A DNA stretch of 64,000 bases from the NCBI RefSeq assembly GCF_016093545.1, contig NZ_JADKYX010000004.1:248001-312000 (forward strand). Reading direction: 5' to 3'. The stretch comes from Massilia rhizosphaerae. GTDB lineage: Bacteria; Pseudomonadota; Gammaproteobacteria; Burkholderiales; Burkholderiaceae_D. A program made the translations under genes and the position numbers. This document shows, piece by piece, positions 17,923 through 27,617 of this stretch. Positions within the stretch are counted from its first letter, which is position 1. Every line of letters begins with the position of its first letter. The notes beneath the pieces are model-generated. The model was not told where the DNA came from, ran no database searches, and saw nothing but the letters and a program-made list of their open reading frames with translations.

Positions 17923-20493
17923 TTAGCCTTCCTTCACCCGCTTGGCGATGTGCGCCAGCGCCTCGTCCACCTGGTCGATCAGGATCAGCGTCAGGTCGCC
18001 CGGCTGCAATCGCGCCAGCGCCTTGTCGATGGCGACGAACTCGCCCTTGATCTCGTCGACGTGCGTCGTGCGCGGCGCGCCGGCGAGACCCTCGCGCAGC
18101 AGGGCGACGACTTCGCCCTCGAGGCGGCCGCGCTGGCACTGGTCTTCGTACAGCAGGACGTCGTCGAAGGCCCTGCCGAGGATGCGCGTCTGATCGCGGA
18201 TGTCGTCGTCGCGGCGGTCGCCGGCGCCGGAGATGACGACCGAGCGGCGCTTGGCCGGCATCGATTCGACGGCGCCCACGAGCGCCTGGATCGCGTCCGG
18301 GTTGTGGCCGTAGTCGGCGATGACCGTCGCGCCGCGGTAGTCGAACACGTTGAAGCGGCCCGGCGCGTTGTCGCTTTCGCCCACGAAGGTCTTGAGGCCG
18401 AGGCGGATCGCGTCCCACGAGATGCCCACGGCCCAGGCGGCCGCCACCGAGGCCATCACGTTCTCGACCTGGAAGCCGATCGCGCCGCCGCGGGTGATGG
18501 GCACGTCTGCCAGCGGCACGCGCTCTTCCTTCCTGCCCTGCGCCGCGACGAGGTGGCCGTTGGCGACGTAGACGATGCGGCGGCCCTGCGCGCGGTGCTT
18601 CTGCATGACCGGCAGCGAGGCATCCAGAGCGAAATAGGTGACGTCGCCGCGCGTGTTCTCGGCCATGGCGGCCACGATCGGGTCGGCCGCGTTCAGCACG
18701 GCCATGCCTTCCGGGGCCACGTTCTGGACGATCACACGCTTCAGGACCGCGAGGTCTTCCAGCGTGGTGATGTAGTTCAGGCCCAGGTGGTCGCCGGCGC
18801 CGATGTTGGTGACGACGCCGACCTGGCAGCGGTCGAAGGCGAGGCCTTCGCGCAGCATGCCGCCGCGGGCCGTCTCGAACACGGCCGCGTCGACGTCCGG
18901 ATGCAGCAGCACGTTGCGCGCGCTGCGCGGGCCGCTGCAGTCGCCGCTGTCGATGCGCCGGCCCTGGATGTACACGCCGTCCGTGTTCGTCATGCCGGTG
19001 CGCAGGCCCGAGCTGGTGAGCAGGTGCGCGATCAGGCGCACGGTCGTCGTCTTGCCGTTCGTGCCCGTCACGGCGACGACCGGGATGCGGCCGTCGTCGC
19101 CCGGGGCGTACAAGGTGTCCATGATGGCTTCACCGACGGCGCGGCCCTTGCCGAACGACGGCGAGATGTGCATGCGCAGGCCCGGCGCGGCGTTCACTTC
19201 GACGATGCCGCCGCCTTGCTCCTCGATGGGTTTCAGCACGCTGTCGCACACGAGGTCGACGCCGCAGATGTCCAGGCCGACCATGTGCGCGGCGGCGATG
19301 GCGCGGGCCGCCACTTCCGGATGGACGTCGTCCGTGACGTCCGTCGCCGAGCCGCCCGTCGACAGGTTGGCGTTGTTGCGCAGCGTGACGCGCTGGCCTT
19401 TCGGCGGCACGGATCCGGCGTCGTAGCCCTGCTTGGCCAGCGAGGCGAGGGCGATGTCGTCGAAGCGGATCTTGGTGAGCGACGTGGCGTGGCCGTCGCC
19501 GCGGCGCGGGTCGCGGTTGACGATGTCGACCAGCTGGCGCACCGTGTGCACGCCGTCGCCCACGACATGCGGCGGGTCGCGGCGGGCGGCGGCGACGAGC
19601 TTGTTGCCGACGACGAGCAGGCGGTAGTCGTGGCCCGGCAGGTATTTTTCGACCATGACGTCGTCACGGAACTCGGCCGCGGCGGCGAAGCCCGCGTCCA
19701 GCTGTTCGCGCGTCGTCACGTTCACGGTCACGCCCTTGCCCTGGTTGCCGTCCTTCGGCTTGATGACGACCGGCAGGCCGATGTCCTGCGCGGCGGCCCA
19801 CGCGTCCTCGGGGTCGCTCACGGCCCGGCCCAGCGGCACGGGCACGCCGGCCGCGTTCAGCAGGGTCTTGGTCAGTTCCTTGTCCTGGGCGATGGATTCG
19901 GCGATGGCGCCGGTGGCGTCGATCTCGGCGGCCTGGATGCGGCGCTGGCGGCTGCCCCAGCCGAACTGCACGAGGCTGCCCTCGGTCAGGCGGCGGTACG
20001 GGATGCCGCGTGCGACGGCGGCGTGGACGATGGAGCCGGTCGACGGGCCGAGGCGCACGTCCTCGTCCAGGTCGCGCAGCTGCTTGAGCGCGCCGTCGAG
20101 GTCGAACGGCTGGTCGTTGCGGGCCGCGTCGCACAGCTGCTCGGCCAGGCGCATGGCCAGGCGGCCGACGTCTTCCTCGCTGTATTCGACGACGACCTGG
20201 TAGGTGCCGCGCTCCAGCGTGGCGGTCGTGCGGCTGAAAGTGACGGGGCAGCCGGCCTGCGCCTGCAGGGCCAGGGCCGCGACTTCCAGCACGTGGGCCA
20301 GCGGGATGGTGTCGTCATGGCCGGTCGGCTGCAGCTGGCCGATGTCGGGGAACAGGGCGCGCAGGCGCGTCTCGAATCCGGACAGGGCGCCGATCGATTC
20401 TTCCTCCGGCGCGCAGGTGACGATCGCCTCGATCGAGGTGTGGTGGCTCCACAGATTGGGACCACGCAGGGCCCGTACGCGTGTTACTTCCAT
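17923..20493 (-). CDS. cphA: Cyanophycin synthetase
   Basis: 856 residues. The enzyme polymerises Asp and Arg into multi-L-arginyl-poly-L-aspartate with ATP. The N-terminal domain begins MEVTRVRALRGPNLW. The central ATP-grasp module contains LTKTLLNAAGVPVPLGRA and VVIKPKDGNQGKGVTV. The Mur-ligase-like module has an intact P-loop, VTGTNGKTTT near residue 480, and a C-terminal domain with VIADYGHNPDAIQAL and a GAGDRRDDDI loop. ATG 20493 has AAAGGAAAG in front; reading further upstream would give a low-complexity extension with no homology. Length is normal for CphA. It follows cphA' by 83 bp on the same strand. No cyanophycinase or isoaspartyl dipeptidase gene is in the window. Confidence 0.95.
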   Translation of the reverse strand: MEVTRVRALRGPNLWSHHTSIEAIVTCAPEEESIGALSGFETRLRALFPDIGQLQPTGHDDTIPLAHVLEVAALALQAQAGCPVTFSRTTATLERGTYQVVVEYSEEDVGRLAMRLAEQLCDAARNDQPFDLDGALKQLRDLDEDVRLGPSTGSIVHAAVARGIPYRRLTEGSLVQFGWGSRQRRIQAAEIDATGAIAESIAQDKELTKTLLNAAGVPVPLGRAVSDPEDAWAAAQDIGLPVVIKPKDGNQGKGVTVNVTTREQLDAGFAAAAEFRDDVMVEKYLPGHDYRLLVVGNKLVAAARRDPPHVVGDGVHTVRQLVDIVNRDPRRGDGHATSLTKIRFDDIALASLAKQGYDAGSVPPKGQRVTLRNNANLSTGGSATDVTDDVHPEVAARAIAAAHMVGLDICGVDLVCDSVLKPIEEQGGGIVEVNAAPGLRMHISPSFGKGRAVGEAIMDTLYAPGDDGRIPVVAVTGTNGKTTTVRLIAHLLTSSGLRTGMTNTDGVYIQGRRIDSGDCSGPRSARNVLLHPDVDAAVFETARGGMLREGLAFDRCQVGVVTNIGAGDHLGLNYITTLEDLAVLKRVIVQNVAPEGMAVLNAADPIVAAMAENTRGDVTYFALDASLPVMQKHRAQGRRIVYVANGHLVAAQGRKEERVPLADVPITRGGAIGFQVENVMASVAAAWAVGISWDAIRLGLKTFVGESDNAPGRFNVFDYRGATVIADYGHNPDAIQALVGAVESMPAKRRSVVISGAGDRRDDDIRDQTRILGRAFDDVLLYEDQCQRGRLEGEVVALLREGLAGAPRTTHVDEIKGEFVAIDKALARLQPGDLTLILIDQVDEALAHIAKRVKEG

Positions 20494-20514
20494 AGATCTT
20501 TCCTTTAGGGTGCG

Positions 20515-20564
20515 GCGCCGGAGCTCCTGGTAGCCGGCGCGCGTCGGCCCGGTTGGTGCCGGGC
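20515..20564 (-). other. Two hairpins between cphA' and cphA
   Basis: Two inverted repeats fill the short gap: GCGCCGG (20515-20521) with CCGGCGC (20534-20540), and GCCCGG (20547-20552) with CCGGGC (20559-20564). There is no U-tract. They could reduce read-through or stabilise the mRNA between the two synthetase genes. Confidence 0.4.
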
Positions 20565-20576
20565 ACGTATCGGTAT

Positions 20577-22754
20577 TCAGGCCTTGCTCTTTTTCACGGC
20601 CGCGTCGAAGGTACGCAGACCGGCGCAGATCAGGTCCGTCGGCACGTCCAGCGCCCAGCCGGCCAGCGCGGCGGCCAGCAGGGCTTCCGGTTGCGCGGCC
20701 GTGGCCGGTTTCACCTTGTCGATGCCCAGCAGCGGCATCTCCTCGTTGCCTTGCGCGAGCACGATGTGGTCGCCGCGCACGAACGCCACGCGGCCGCCCG
20801 CGGCGCGGTGCGCCCCGAGGGTCTCGTTGGCTTCGTCCAGCGCGTAGAACAGCACGGCGCCGTCGCACAGGTCGGCCAGTGCGGCCACCCGTGCGTCGGC
20901 CGCGTTCAGCACGGCCGCACCAATGGACAGCACGACGTCCACCTGGCTGCGCACGACGTTGTACAGGGCATCGTCGTCGCGCACGTACAGGTCGGCCACG
21001 TCGGCCGCGTTCCCCATGTCCGTCACGATGCCGACCAGGCAGCGGTCGTAGGGCAGGCCCTCTTCGAGGATCGTGCGGGCGTTCGATTCGAACACGGCGG
21101 CCTGCACGGTGCGGTTGATCAGCAGGCGCTGGCCGGCGTCGAAGCGGGTGCCGTCCTGCCCGGTGACCTGGCGGCCGTCCAGGAACAGGCCGTCGCGGTT
21201 GGCGACGCCCACGTGCTTGCCGGACAGGTTCAGCACGGTGCCGACGAGGCGCGCGGCCAGCGCCGCGTCCGTGGTGCCCGTGACGCCCACGAGCGGGATG
21301 CGGCCCGTTTCACCTTCGGCGAACAGATGCTCGACGATGGCGCGGCCGACGTTGCGCGGTTCGCCCTTGGCGGGCTTGATGTGCGCGAGCAGGCCCGGGC
21401 TGGCATTGACTTCGATGATGGCGCCGCGCTGTTCTTCGAGCGGACGCGAGATGTCTTCGCACACGAGGTCGATGCCGGCGATGTCCAGGCCCACGACGCG
21501 CGCGGCCAGCGCGGCGACGTATGCCACGTCCGGGTGGACGTCGTCCGTGACGTCGTCGGCCACGTTGCCGTTCAGCTGGATCAGCACTTTCTGGCCGGCC
21601 TGCGGGATCGAATCCGGCGTGAGGCCCTGGCGTTTCAGGTCGAGCTTGATCTCGTCGCTGTCGTGCGGCTTGACGGGGGACAGCGGGAATTCTTCCGATT
21701 CGCCGCGGCGCGGGTCGATGTTGATCTGGCTGTCGCACAGGGCGCCGACCGTGGAGGCGCCGTCGCCGACGACCCACAGCGATTCGCCCTTGGCGGCCGC
21801 GACGACCTTCGAGCCGACGACCAGCACGCGGTGTTCGTTGCCGGGAATGAAGCGTTCGACGAGGACGGCGCTGGATTCGCCTTCTTCCGACGCGATGGCG
21901 TAGGCGGCATGCACGTCCGCCTCCGTCATCAGGTTCAGCGACACGCCGCGGCCGTGGTTGCCGTCGACCGGCTTGACGGCCACGGGCAGGCCGATGTCCT
22001 GCGCTTCTTCCCATGCCGCTTCCTTGCTGCGCACGACGGTCCCTTCCGGCACCGGCACGCCGCAGGAGGCGAGCAGGGTTTTGGTCAGGTCCTTGTCGCT
22101 GGCGATGGATTCGCCGATGGCGCTCGTGCGGTCCGTCTCGGCCGTCCAGATGCGGCGCTGCGCGGCGCCGTGGCCCAGTTGCACGAGATTGCCGTCGGTC
22201 AGGCGCAGCGAGGGGATGCGGCGGTCGGTGGCGGCTTCGACGATGTGGCCGGTCGACGGGCCGAGGCAGTAGCGGTCGACCAGTTCCGTCAGCTCCGCCA
22301 CCGTGGCCGGGAGGTCGAACGGGGTATCGTTGATGGCGGCCATGAGCAGGGCGTGGCCGGCGTGCAGGGCGGCCCGGCCGGCGGTCTCGTCGCGCGTGCG
22401 GAACGCCATCTTGTAGACGCCGGGGTCGGCGGTGGAGCGGGTCTTGCCGAAGCCGGTCTTCATGCCGGCCAGGTTTTGCAGTTCGAGGACGATGTGTTCG
22501 AGGATGTGGCCGGCCCAGGTGCCGTCGCGCAGGCGTTCCAGGAAGCCGCCCCGTTCGCCGACCCCGCAGCGGTGTTCGATCAGGCCCGGCAGCCAGGCGG
22601 TCAGGCGTTCATATAGGCCGGGAAGTTTATTCGAAGGACATTCTTCGAGTTCGCCGATGTCGAGCCAGGCTTCGATGACAGGGCGGTAGGTCCAAATGTT
22701 CGGTCCACGCAGGTGCTGTACACGAAGAATTGCAATGTCTTTCTTATTTGTCAT
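20577..22754 (-). CDS. cphA': Cyanophycin synthetase paralogue CphA' lacking Mur-ligase functions
   Basis: 725 residues. The N-terminal domain (ILRVQHLRGPNIWTYRPVIE) and the ATP-grasp module (DLTKTLLASCGVPVPEG, VAVKPVDGNHGRGVSL) parallel CphA. In the Mur-ligase-like module the nucleotide loop reads VTGTTDAALAA where CphA has VTGTNGKTTT, so the P-loop Lys is gone. The protein also ends where CphA's C-terminal Mur domain begins. So only the ATP-grasp (aspartate-adding) half can be expected to bind ATP. Betaproteobacteria such as Cupriavidus carry such a cphA' beside cphA; its role there is unsettled. It is the first gene of the cphA'-cphA pair. The frame is clean, so it appears maintained rather than decaying. 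Confidence 0.92.
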   Translation of the reverse strand: MTNKKDIAILRVQHLRGPNIWTYRPVIEAWLDIGELEECPSNKLPGLYERLTAWLPGLIEHRCGVGERGGFLERLRDGTWAGHILEHIVLELQNLAGMKTGFGKTRSTADPGVYKMAFRTRDETAGRAALHAGHALLMAAINDTPFDLPATVAELTELVDRYCLGPSTGHIVEAATDRRIPSLRLTDGNLVQLGHGAAQRRIWTAETDRTSAIGESIASDKDLTKTLLASCGVPVPEGTVVRSKEAAWEEAQDIGLPVAVKPVDGNHGRGVSLNLMTEADVHAAYAIASEEGESSAVLVERFIPGNEHRVLVVGSKVVAAAKGESLWVVGDGASTVGALCDSQINIDPRRGESEEFPLSPVKPHDSDEIKLDLKRQGLTPDSIPQAGQKVLIQLNGNVADDVTDDVHPDVAYVAALAARVVGLDIAGIDLVCEDISRPLEEQRGAIIEVNASPGLLAHIKPAKGEPRNVGRAIVEHLFAEGETGRIPLVGVTGTTDAALAARLVGTVLNLSGKHVGVANRDGLFLDGRQVTGQDGTRFDAGQRLLINRTVQAAVFESNARTILEEGLPYDRCLVGIVTDMGNAADVADLYVRDDDALYNVVRSQVDVVLSIGAAVLNAADARVAALADLCDGAVLFYALDEANETLGAHRAAGGRVAFVRGDHIVLAQGNEEMPLLGIDKVKPATAAQPEALLAAALAGWALDVPTDLICAGLRTFDAAVKKSKA

Positions 22755-23093
22755 GAAAATATCCAGCCATGCGATGACCGCTCTCTCATCGCACAGCGTT
22801 GCCTAAGTTTGCGCATCGTTGGTCAAAAGCGGCGCCGGATCGCGGCCCGTCTTCCTCTCTTTCCACAATGCACATGTTGTATACTTGCGGGCACGAAGCT
22901 TACCGCGCCGAACCGATTTCTACCAGTTTGGCCCCTCCGCTAGAATACCGTACACGCCGAAGTGCCCGCGTTTCGGAAGGTACGCGTGTCAACGGCAACA
23001 CCGCCCGCAACGTTCCATCGTACAGATCTGCCAGCCTCCGGCTGTCCCAATCCTGAATAGAACCGGAAACTTCGCCTTTACCGGCGGCATCAA
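22755..23093. promoter_or_regulatory. Divergent promoter region of the cyanophycin locus
   Basis: 339 bases between cphA' (minus) and the ABC transporter (plus). A candidate plus-strand -10, TAGAAT, lies at 22941-22946, with a poor -35, TTCTAC, 17 bases upstream. I found no clear operator, and the ribosome site before the transporter start is weak. Shared control of both sides is inferred from the divergent layout. Confidence 0.35.
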
Positions 23094-25379
23094 ATGACAA
23101 ATCAACAACTCATTCCCTCCGTTCCGCCGGCGCTTGGCGCCGGTTTCCTGCCCGAGCACTGGCAGGCGGACGTCGCGAAAAAGCTTGCGCCAGGGGAAAA
23201 CGTTTTAAACAGCGTCGAGGTTGACCTCGATGCGAAATTACGCTTCACCAAGGGCATTCTCGTCGTCACGAATTATCGCCTGCTCACCCGCGCACCCGGC
23301 GACACGATGTGGCGCGACTGGCCCTACCGTGCCGGTTTATCCATGCGGCATTACGACCACGCGGGCGTCGGCCACCTGGAACTGGTCGATGCGAACGGCC
23401 GCCTGGCCGCCTGGCGCTTCACGCTCGGCCAGAACCTGCAAGCCATCCGCGTCGTCGACCAGTTCCACGACCAGGTCGAAAGCTACGTCACTGGCGTCCC
23501 TGTGCAAGCTCCCGAGCAACATACTTGTCCGAGTTGCAAGGCGCCGCTCGAGCCGGACCAGGAAGAATGCCCGATCTGCACCAAGGTGCTGCACACCCCG
23601 CCGTCGACCTGGACGCTGTTCCGCTTGTGGCGCTTTGCCAGGCCGTACAAGGGCCAGCTGCTGGTCGGATTCTTGCTGATGCTGGCAAGTACCGGCGCAC
23701 ACATGATTCCGCCTTACCTGACGATGCCGCTGATGGACAACGTGCTGATCCCGTACCAGAACGGCCAGCACATCGACACGCGCCTCGTCTACCAGTACAT
23801 GGGCGGCCTGTTCGCCTCCGCGATGCTCGCGTGGGCGTTGGGCTGGGGCCGCACGTACATCCTGGCGCTCGTGTCGGAGCGCATGGGGGCCGACATGCGT
23901 TCCGAAACGTATGAGCACCTGCTGAGATTGTCGCTCGAATTCTTCGGAGGCAAGCGCACGGGTGACCTCATGAGCCGCATCGGCAGCGGTTCGGACCGCA
24001 TCTGCGTGTTCCTGTCGCTGCACTTGCTGGACTTCCTGTCCGACGTGCTGATGATCATCATGACGGGCGTGATCCTGTTCAGTATCAACTTCAAGCTGGC
24101 GCTGATCACGCTCGTGCCGCTGCCGTTCATCGCGTGGATGATCCACGTCGTGCGCGACAGGCTGCGCACGGGGTTCGAGAAGATCGACCGCGTGTGGGGC
24201 GAGGTCACGAACGTGCTGGCCGACACGATCCCCGGCATCCGCGTCGTGAAGGCGTTCGCGCAGGAGCACCGGGAGGCGTCGCGCTTCCGCGAGGCGAACA
24301 AGCACAACCTGGCCGTCAACGACAAATTGAACAAGGTGTGGTCGCTGTTCTCGCCGACCGTCTCGCTGCTGACGGAACTGGGCCTGCTCATCATCTGGTG
24401 CTTCGGCATCTGGCAGGTGAGCCGGCAGGAGATCACCGTCGGCGTGCTGTCCGCGTTCATCGCGTACAGCGGCCGCTTCTACGTCCGCCTCGATTCGATG
24501 AGCCGCATCGTATCCGTCACGCAGAAATCGGCGTCGGCCGCGAAGCGCATCTTCGACATCCTCGACCACGTGTCGAGCGTTCCCGATCCCGTCAATCCGG
24601 TCAAGCTGGACAAGGTCGAGGGCAATATCGAGCTGCGCGAGGTGGGCTTCCGCTACGGCAACCGCGCCGTCAACCGCGGCATCTCGCTGAACATCCGGGC
24701 CGGCGAGATGGTGGGCCTCGTGGGCCACTCCGGGTCCGGCAAGAGCACGCTCGTGAACCTGATCTGCCGCTTCTACGACGTGGCGGAAGGCGCGATCCTG
24801 CTGGACGGCCGCGACGTCCGCAGCTTCGCCGTGGCGGATTACCGCCGCCACATCGGCCTCGTGCTGCAGGAGCCTTTCCTGTTCTTCGGCACCATCGCCG
24901 AGAACATCGCCTACGGCAAGCCGGACGCCACGCGCGAAGACATCATCGCCGCCGCCCGCGCCGCCCACGCCCACGAATTCATCCTGCGCCTGCCGCAGGG
25001 CTACGACTCGATGGTGGGCGAGCGGGGCCAGGGCCTGTCCGGCGGCGAGCGCCAGCGCATCTCGATCGCGCGCGCGCTCCTCATCGACCCGCCGATCCTG
25101 ATCATGGACGAAGCGACGTCGTCCGTCGACTCGGAAACGGAAAAGGAAATCCAGAAGGCGCTCGACAACCTCGTGCAGGGCCGCACGACGATCGCCATCG
25201 CGCACCGCCTGTCGACCCTGCACCGCGCCGACCGCCTCGTCGTGCTCGACCGCGGCCAGGTCGTCGAAGAGGGCAGCCACGACGAGTTGATGGCGCGCGA
25301 GGGCGCCTATTTCCGCCTGTACGAAGCGCAGGCGCGCAACGTCGACCAGGATCCGGACGACGGCAGCAAGGACGATTGA
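23094..25379 (+). CDS. Cyanophycin-associated ABC exporter (fused permease and ATPase) with PH-like and zinc-ribbon N-terminus
   Basis: 761 residues. Residues ~25-130 resemble a bacterial PH-like domain (AKLRFTKGILVVTNYRLLTR). A zinc ribbon follows with C145-C148 and C159-C162. Six membrane helices (about 180-470) form a type I exporter permease. The ATPase has Walker A GHSGSGKST near 547, signature LSGGERQR near 648, ILIMDEATSSVD and the H-loop AHRLSTLH. Homologues next to cphA genes are known as cyanophycin metabolism-associated ABC transporters. The substrate is unknown; a homodimer is expected. The next gene, DUF1854, starts 3 bp after the stop. Its last 17 codons also occur, diverged, at 28784-28834. 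Confidence 0.9.
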   Translation: MTNQQLIPSVPPALGAGFLPEHWQADVAKKLAPGENVLNSVEVDLDAKLRFTKGILVVTNYRLLTRAPGDTMWRDWPYRAGLSMRHYDHAGVGHLELVDANGRLAAWRFTLGQNLQAIRVVDQFHDQVESYVTGVPVQAPEQHTCPSCKAPLEPDQEECPICTKVLHTPPSTWTLFRLWRFARPYKGQLLVGFLLMLASTGAHMIPPYLTMPLMDNVLIPYQNGQHIDTRLVYQYMGGLFASAMLAWALGWGRTYILALVSERMGADMRSETYEHLLRLSLEFFGGKRTGDLMSRIGSGSDRICVFLSLHLLDFLSDVLMIIMTGVILFSINFKLALITLVPLPFIAWMIHVVRDRLRTGFEKIDRVWGEVTNVLADTIPGIRVVKAFAQEHREASRFREANKHNLAVNDKLNKVWSLFSPTVSLLTELGLLIIWCFGIWQVSRQEITVGVLSAFIAYSGRFYVRLDSMSRIVSVTQKSASAAKRIFDILDHVSSVPDPVNPVKLDKVEGNIELREVGFRYGNRAVNRGISLNIRAGEMVGLVGHSGSGKSTLVNLICRFYDVAEGAILLDGRDVRSFAVADYRRHIGLVLQEPFLFFGTIAENIAYGKPDATREDIIAAARAAHAHEFILRLPQGYDSMVGERGQGLSGGERQRISIARALLIDPPILIMDEATSSVDSETEKEIQKALDNLVQGRTTIAIAHRLSTLHRADRLVVLDRGQVVEEGSHDELMAREGAYFRLYEAQARNVDQDPDDGSKDD

Positions 25380-25856
25380 ACGATGACGACTTTTACGAGC
25401 TTTACACTACGCCGGGATGCGTTCGGCAAGCTGGTCCTGACGAATGGCGAGGGCGAGGAATTCGTCGGCGTGGCGCCGGTGCGTTCCTTTCCGGTGCAGG
25501 CGCCCTCGAAGGGCATCTCGCTCGTGCGCGACGGCGGCAAGGAGGTCGCGTGGATCGACGACCTCGACGCGCTGCCGGCCGACATCCGCGCGCTCGTGAC
25601 GGAAGAACTCGACGGCCGCGAATTCATGCCCGAGATCCGGTCGATCAAGGGCGTGTCCAGCTACGCGACGCCGTGCACGTGGACCGTGCAGACGGACCGC
25701 GGCGACACGGAATTCGTGCTGAAGGGCGAGGAAGACATCCGCCGCCTCGGCGCGTATTCGCTGCTGATCGCGGACAGCCACGGCATCCACTTCCTCATCC
25801 GCGACATGTTCGGCATCGACAAGGGGAGCAGGAAGATTCTCGACCGGTTCCTGTAG
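25327..25856. repeat. Duplicated segment, copy 1: ABC gene tail plus DUF1854
   Basis: From the last ~17 codons of the ABC gene through the DUF1854 stop, this ~530-base stretch is repeated at about 28786-29311. Similarity starts at GCAGGCGCGCAACGTCGACC and ends at the stop codon. Flanks on both sides are unrelated. Confidence 0.9.
25383..25856 (+). CDS. DUF1854 family protein, cyanophycin-associated (copy 1)
   Basis: 157 residues, soluble, no cysteine pairs or catalytic motif obvious to me. Marked segments are APSKGISLVRDGGKEVAWID, VTEELDGREFMPEI, TPCTWTVQTDRGDTEFVLKG and the end ADSHGIHFLIRDMFGIDK. DUF1854 proteins occur directly behind the ABC exporter in cyanophycin loci; their role is unknown, possibly as a cytosolic partner of the exporter. 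A second copy at 28838-29311 differs at 16 of 157 positions by my count. Confidence 0.88.
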   Translation: MTTFTSFTLRRDAFGKLVLTNGEGEEFVGVAPVRSFPVQAPSKGISLVRDGGKEVAWIDDLDALPADIRALVTEELDGREFMPEIRSIKGVSSYATPCTWTVQTDRGDTEFVLKGEEDIRRLGAYSLLIADSHGIHFLIRDMFGIDKGSRKILDRFL

Positions 25857-25897
25857 GCCACCGGTCGAGATCGGTCGGGCACGGGATCAGCGTGCCC

Positions 25898-27559
25898 TCA
25901 AGCGGCTTTCCGTTCGTCGGACAAGCGTGCCTGGGCCCTGTCGCGGGCCGGCTCGCTCACGCCGTTCGTGTGGATGGCCGGCACCATGGACACCGGTGCG
26001 GTCTTGGCCAGCGTGAACACGCTGACCACCTGCGAGAGGTGGCCGGCCTGGTCCTGCATGGCGCCGGACGCGGCGGCGGCTTCCTCCACCAGGGCCGCGT
26101 TCTGCTGGGTTACGGCGTCCATCTGGGAGACGGCCTGGTTGACCTGGGCAATACCGGCGGCCTGTTCCTGGCTGGCGGAGGCGATCTCGCCGATGATGCT
26201 GCTGACGCGTTTGACGCTGGCAACGATTTCTTCCATGGTGACGCCGGCCTGGTCGACCAGCTTGGCGCCGCTGTCGACCTTGTCCACGGAATCGTTGATC
26301 AGGGTCTTGATTTCCTTGGCGGCGGCACCGGCACGCTGGGCCAGGTTGCGCACCTCGGAAGCCACCACGGCGAAGCCGCGGCCCTGCTCGCCGGCGCGGG
26401 CCGCTTCCACGGCCGCGTTCAGTGCCAGGATGTTGGTCTGGAAGGCGATCCCGTCGATGACGCTGATGATGTCGACGATCTTGCGCGCCGAATCATTGAT
26501 GGCGGTCATGGTCTGGACCACTTCATGGACCACCTCGCCGCCGCGGCGCGCGATTTCCGTGGCCGAGCTGGCCAATACGTTGGCCTGGCTGGCGTTGTCG
26601 GCATTCTGCTTGACGATCGAGGTCAGCTCTTCCATGGACGAAGCGGTTTGCTCCAGTGCGCTGGACTGCTGCTCGGTGCGTGCGGACAGTTCGAGATTGC
26701 CGGCCGCAATTTCGCCGGCGGCCGAATCGATCGTGTCGGTGCCGGTGCGCACCTCGCTCACGATGCGCACCAGGCTGTCGCGCATCTCGCGCATGGCATA
26801 CAGCAGGCTGGTGCGGTCATGCGCCTCGGTCCGCACTTCCACGGCCAGGTCGCCGGCGGCGATCCTGTTCGCAATCGCGGCCGCATAAGTCGGTTCGCCG
26901 CCGAGTTGCCTGAGCAGGCTGCGCGCGATCAGGAACGCGGCGACCGCGCCCACCAGCAGGGCCAGCACGCCGACGCCGGCCATCGCTTGCCACGCCTGGG
27001 TATAGGTGCGTCCGGCCTTCTGCGCCGAGTCCTTGGCGCTCGCCTCCAGGTGTGCCAGCAGGGTTTCGAGCGCGCCGATCAATTCGGCCTGGGCCGGCCG
27101 CACGTGATCGCGGATGGCGTCGCCCGCCCCGGTCACGTCGCCCGAGAGAGACAGGTCGATGGCCTTGTCGACTTCGGCCTTGACTTTGGCGTCCAGCGCA
27201 GAGATCTTGGCCAGGGTGGCCTTGCTGTCCGGGTCCGTGAGCAAACCGGCGAGCTGGTTGGCGGCGGCTTGGTAGTTGGTCCGGGATTTCCGGGCCAGCG
27301 TCAGTTCTTTTTTCTTGAACGCGAAGTCTTCCTGCATCACGACGTCGCGTATGGTCACCGATTGATAGCGCACCAGGTCGCGCATTGCATTGACCAGGCG
27401 CAGTTTGGGGGCGTCGCCGGAAACGATCTGGTTCAGGCTGGTGTTGATGAAGGACATTCTGCTGATCGCCACCCCGGTCAGTACCAGCATCAACGCCAGT
27501 ACGATACCGAAACCGACGGCGAGACGCGGACCGACTTTCATGGTCTCGAGGACTTTCAT
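25898..27559 (-). CDS. Methyl-accepting chemotaxis protein
   Basis: 553 residues. Inner-membrane chemoreceptor: first membrane helix about 12-34, a four-helix-bundle periplasmic domain (about 35-190), second helix about 192-215, HAMP (about 215-270) and a long signalling coil. The tip hairpin that contacts CheA/CheW is [20 protein letters not shown] followed by [18 protein letters not shown]. The methylation helices contain [17 protein letters not shown]. The C-terminus has no CheR-binding pentapeptide of the NWETF type. A secreted Cache-domain protein is encoded 58 bp upstream on the same strand. The ligand is unknown. Confidence 0.95.
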   Translation of the reverse strand: MKVLETMKVGPRLAVGFGIVLALMLVLTGVAISRMSFINTSLNQIVSGDAPKLRLVNAMRDLVRYQSVTIRDVVMQEDFAFKKKELTLARKSRTNYQAAANQLAGLLTDPDSKATLAKISALDAKVKAEVDKAIDLSLSGDVTGAGDAIRDHVRPAQAELIGALETLLAHLEASAKDSAQKAGRTYTQAWQAMAGVGVLALLVGAVAAFLIARSLLRQLGGEPTYAAAIANRIAAGDLAVEVRTEAHDRTSLLYAMREMRDSLVRIVSEVRTGTDTIDSAAGEIAAGNLELSARTEQQSSALEQTASSMEELTSIVKQNADNASQANVLASSATEIARRGGEVVHEVVQTMTAINDSARKIVDIISVIDGIAFQTNILALNAAVEAARAGEQGRGFAVVASEVRNLAQRAGAAAKEIKTLINDSVDKVDSGAKLVDQAGVTMEEIVASVKRVSSIIGEIASASQEQAAGIAQVNQAVSQMDAVTQQNAALVEEAAAASGAMQDQAGHLSQVVSVFTLAKTAPVSMVPAIHTNGVSEPARDRAQARLSDERKAA

Positions 27560-27617
27560 GGGGAACTCCAGGAAGGGGCCGCGCCGTCGGCGGCGAGGCC
27601 GAGGTTGGGAAACTGTC

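Noticed and set aside
17950..20508. An 852-codon plus-strand frame
   Set aside because: Exact antisense shadow of cphA.
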